Positions 62,315-64,000 of a DNA stretch of 64,000 bases are shown in pieces. Numbering within the stretch: position 1 is the first letter of the stretch; every line of letters begins with the position of its first letter. Source of the stretch: Cellulomonas edaphi. GTDB taxonomy: Bacteria > Actinomycetota > Actinomycetes > Actinomycetales > Cellulomonadaceae. A program made the position numbers and the translations under genes. The DNA is taken from positions 1,065,471-1,129,470 of the forward strand of contig NZ_JAUCGR010000001.1 of assembly GCF_030362815.1 (NCBI RefSeq), given 5' to 3'. The notes under the pieces are model-generated. The model did not search any database and was not told where the DNA came from. It saw only the letters and a program-made list of their open reading frames with translations.

Positions 62315-64000
62315 CGGACCCCGCGCGCTGGGTCTCGCAGCGGCTCGGTGTCGGGCTGCGCACCACGGCCTCCCCGGTCGGGCTCGACCTCGCCGACCTC
62401 GTGGGTCTCGCCGTGCGGCGCAACCCGCGGCGTGCCCACCTGCTGGTCTCGCGCGTGCTCGGCAAGCACGTCCCCACCGATCCGCGCGTGGTACGCGGCG
62501 CCGGCCTGCTGCTGGGCGACCTGGTACGCGCCGAGCTGACCGGCGGCCCGCACCCCGAGGCGCGGGCCGCGGCCCTGCGGGCGGCGCTCGCGGATCCAGG
62601 GGCCGAAGGCGGCGACCCGGTCGGGCTGGGGCTGGACGGGGTCGTGGCGGCCGAGCCGGTCCCGGCCGTGGTGCTCGGGTATGCCGAGACGGCCACGGCG
62701 CTGGGGCAGCAGGTCGCCGAGGCGCTCGGCGCGCCCGTGCTCCACTCGACGCGGCGCTCGGTGCCCGGCATCACGGCCGTCGGCGGGTTCGAGGAGGAGC
62801 ACTCGCACGCCACCAGCCACCTGCTACTGCCGGCCGACCCGCAGCTGCTGTCGAGTGAGGACATGCTGGTGCTGGTCGACGACGAGCTGAGCACGGGCCG
62901 CACCGCGCTCAACACGATCGCGACCCTGCACGCCCGCCACGCCCGGTCGCGGTACGTGATCGCCGCGCTGGTGGACCTGCGCTCGACGGAGGACCGGGCG
63001 CGCATGGCGCAGGTCGCCCGGGAGCTGGGTACGCGCATCGACGTGCTCGCGCTGGCAGCGGGCACCGTGCTGCTGCCCGACGACCTGGCCGAGCGGGCGG
63101 CCGCGCTCGTCGCCGAGCTCGGCGACGCCCCGGCGCCGGCTGCCACCACCTCGGTCGCGGCGGTCCACCGGGTCGCCCTGCCCTGGCCCGCCGGCCTGCC
63201 GGAGTCGGCGCGGCACGGCTGGGACCCCGCGGACGACGACCGGCGCGCGGCGGCCGTGGAGCGCGCCGCGTCCGCGCTCGCCGGGCCGCTCGGCGACGCC
63301 CGCCGCGTGCTGGTCCTGGGCACCGAGGAGCTGCTCGACGTCCCGCAGCGGCTCGCCGCGGCACTCGCGGGTGCCCGCACGGTCCGGTTCTCGTCCACGA
63401 CGCGCTCCCCGGTCCTGCCGGTCGACGACGAGGGGTACGCCATCCGCACGGCGCTGCGCTTCGACGCGCACGACGAGCCCGACGACGGGCCGGGGCCGCG
63501 GTACGCCTACAACGTGCTGGGTGGCGGGTTCGACGCCGTGGTCGTGGTGCTCGACGAGCGCGCGGACACGGCGGCCGCGGACGGGCTCGTCGCCGCCCTG
63601 GGGACCGCCGCACCGCTGGTCGTCGTCGCGAGCCTCCCTGACGCGGCCGCGCGCGTGGCCCGCGCGCGCTCGGTGCCCGCCGTGCTGCGTGGCCCTGCAT
63701 TCGGCTCCTACGCACCCGACGAGGTCGCCTGGCTGCTCACCGACCTGTCGGACGTCGCGCTCGAGGCGCCCGTGGAGGAGCGCGAGGAGGCCATCCAGTC
63801 GGGCGGCGCGCACTACGCCGAGTCTCTGCCGGTCGAGTACCAGCCGTCGGCCGCGTACGCCGCGCTCTTCGAGGCGGCGCTCGCCGATGCCGCCGAGCGT
63901 GTCGCGCTCGCGGTCGGTGTGGTCACCGAGCGTGCGCTCGCGGCACGCGGCACGGACCTGACGCTCGTGTCGCTGGCCCGCGCGGGCACGCCCGTGGGCA
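62311..64000 (+). CDS. Phosphoribosyltransferase-TRSP-StiP fusion, C-terminus beyond window
   Basis: An open frame of 563 codons from GTG 62311 to the window end, with no stop. Residues about 15-235 are a PRTase domain: HLLVSRVLGKHVPTDP and the PRPP loop LVDDELSTGRTA near 188-199. Residues about 290-455 form the TRSP domain, with its naming motif in SSTTRSPVL (TRSP at 364-367). From about 464 the sequence reads FGSYAPDEVAWLLTDL, EEAIQSGGAHYAESLPVEYQ, LVSLARAGTPVG, which is the N-terminus of StiP (putative cysteine protease/PELOTA-linked) proteins. In many bacteria these are separate genes. It should transfer ribose-5-phosphate from PRPP to an unknown base. Confidence 0.88.
   Translation, partial: MTDPARWVSQRLGVGLRTTASPVGLDLADLVGLAVRRNPRRAHLLVSRVLGKHVPTDPRVVRGAGLLLGDLVRAELTGGPHPEARAAALRAALADPGAEGGDPVGLGLDGVVAAEPVPAVVLGYAETATALGQQVAEALGAPVLHSTRRSVPGITAVGGFEEEHSHATSHLLLPADPQLLSSEDMLVLVDDELSTGRTALNTIATLHARHARSRYVIAALVDLRSTEDRARMAQVARELGTRIDVLALAAGTVLLPDDLAERAAALVAELGDAPAPAATTSVAAVHRVALPWPAGLPESARHGWDPADDDRRAAAVERAASALAGPLGDARRVLVLGTEELLDVPQRLAAALAGARTVRFSSTTRSPVLPVDDEGYAIRTALRFDAHDEPDDGPGPRYAYNVLGGGFDAVVVVLDERADTAAADGLVAALGTAAPLVVVASLPDAAARVARARSVPAVLRGPAFGSYAPDEVAWLLTDLSDVALEAPVEEREEAIQSGGAHYAESLPVEYQPSAAYAALFEAALADAAERVALAVGVVTERALAARGTDLTLVSLARAGTPVG

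Noticed and set aside
54374..64000. Ter block read as a plasmid or mobile element
   Set aside because: No transposase, integrase or terminal repeats are seen, and base use matches the neighbours.

Overview
The window is chromosomal DNA of a very GC-rich Gram-positive actinobacterium, most like the Cellulomonas branch of Micrococcales. This rests on the extreme GC bias at third codon positions, frequent GTG starts, GTGA/ATGA start-stop overlaps, several start codons placed where leaderless transcripts would begin, and the gene set mfd, mazG, eno, divIC, DUF501, ppx and type II NADH dehydrogenase. The genus is an inference; no rRNA gene is present.

Region 1 (1-26475) is a surface-polysaccharide locus. 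It has four or five glycosyltransferases, a CDP-alcohol phosphatidyltransferase, a Wzx-type flippase, an O-antigen-polymerase-like protein, a Wzz/BY-kinase-like length regulator, a polysaccharide pyruvyltransferase paired with an F420-hydrogenase-beta-like protein, two acyltransferases (one with an SGNH domain), a TagD-like cytidylyltransferase, and several large secreted proteins (PKD, LamG, beta-helix). Genes sit in short divergent operons, and a TCACCC/GGGTGA element recurs in the intergenic DNA between them. One perfect Crp/GlxR-type site lies upstream of the beta-helix protein.

Region 2 (26681-44018) is mostly housekeeping: mfd, a SurA-N lipoprotein, mazG, pntAB, a divergent ECF sigma-factor operon with two membrane proteins, eno, divIC, a DUF501 gene, ppx, ndh, a chemoreceptor, and a 74-nt tRNA whose anticodon reads UAA but which lacks the long variable arm of a normal leucine tRNA.

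Region 3 (44069-54307) is accessory: two MFS transporters, a siderophore-interacting flavoprotein with a MarR regulator, an ABC exporter, a Bax-inhibitor-1-like membrane protein, a CE7-type esterase, a glyoxalase-fold protein, a TetR/hydrolase pair with a clear palindromic operator, and an FKBP isomerase.

Region 4 (54374-64000, cut by the window edge) is a Ter (tellurium resistance/stress) system: three canonical TerD proteins, a TerC/DUF475 membrane protein, a TelA-family protein, a small unknown protein, a divergent TerD that has lost its calcium-site residues, a TerD-like protein with an unusual SSLDLS-repeat linker, an HpcH/citrate-lyase-like enzyme, and a long open frame that fuses a phosphoribosyltransferase, a TRSP domain and the start of a StiP/PELOTA-type protein. 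The last two genes match the nucleoside-like-metabolite module proposed for Ter systems. This block is the most interesting part of the window.
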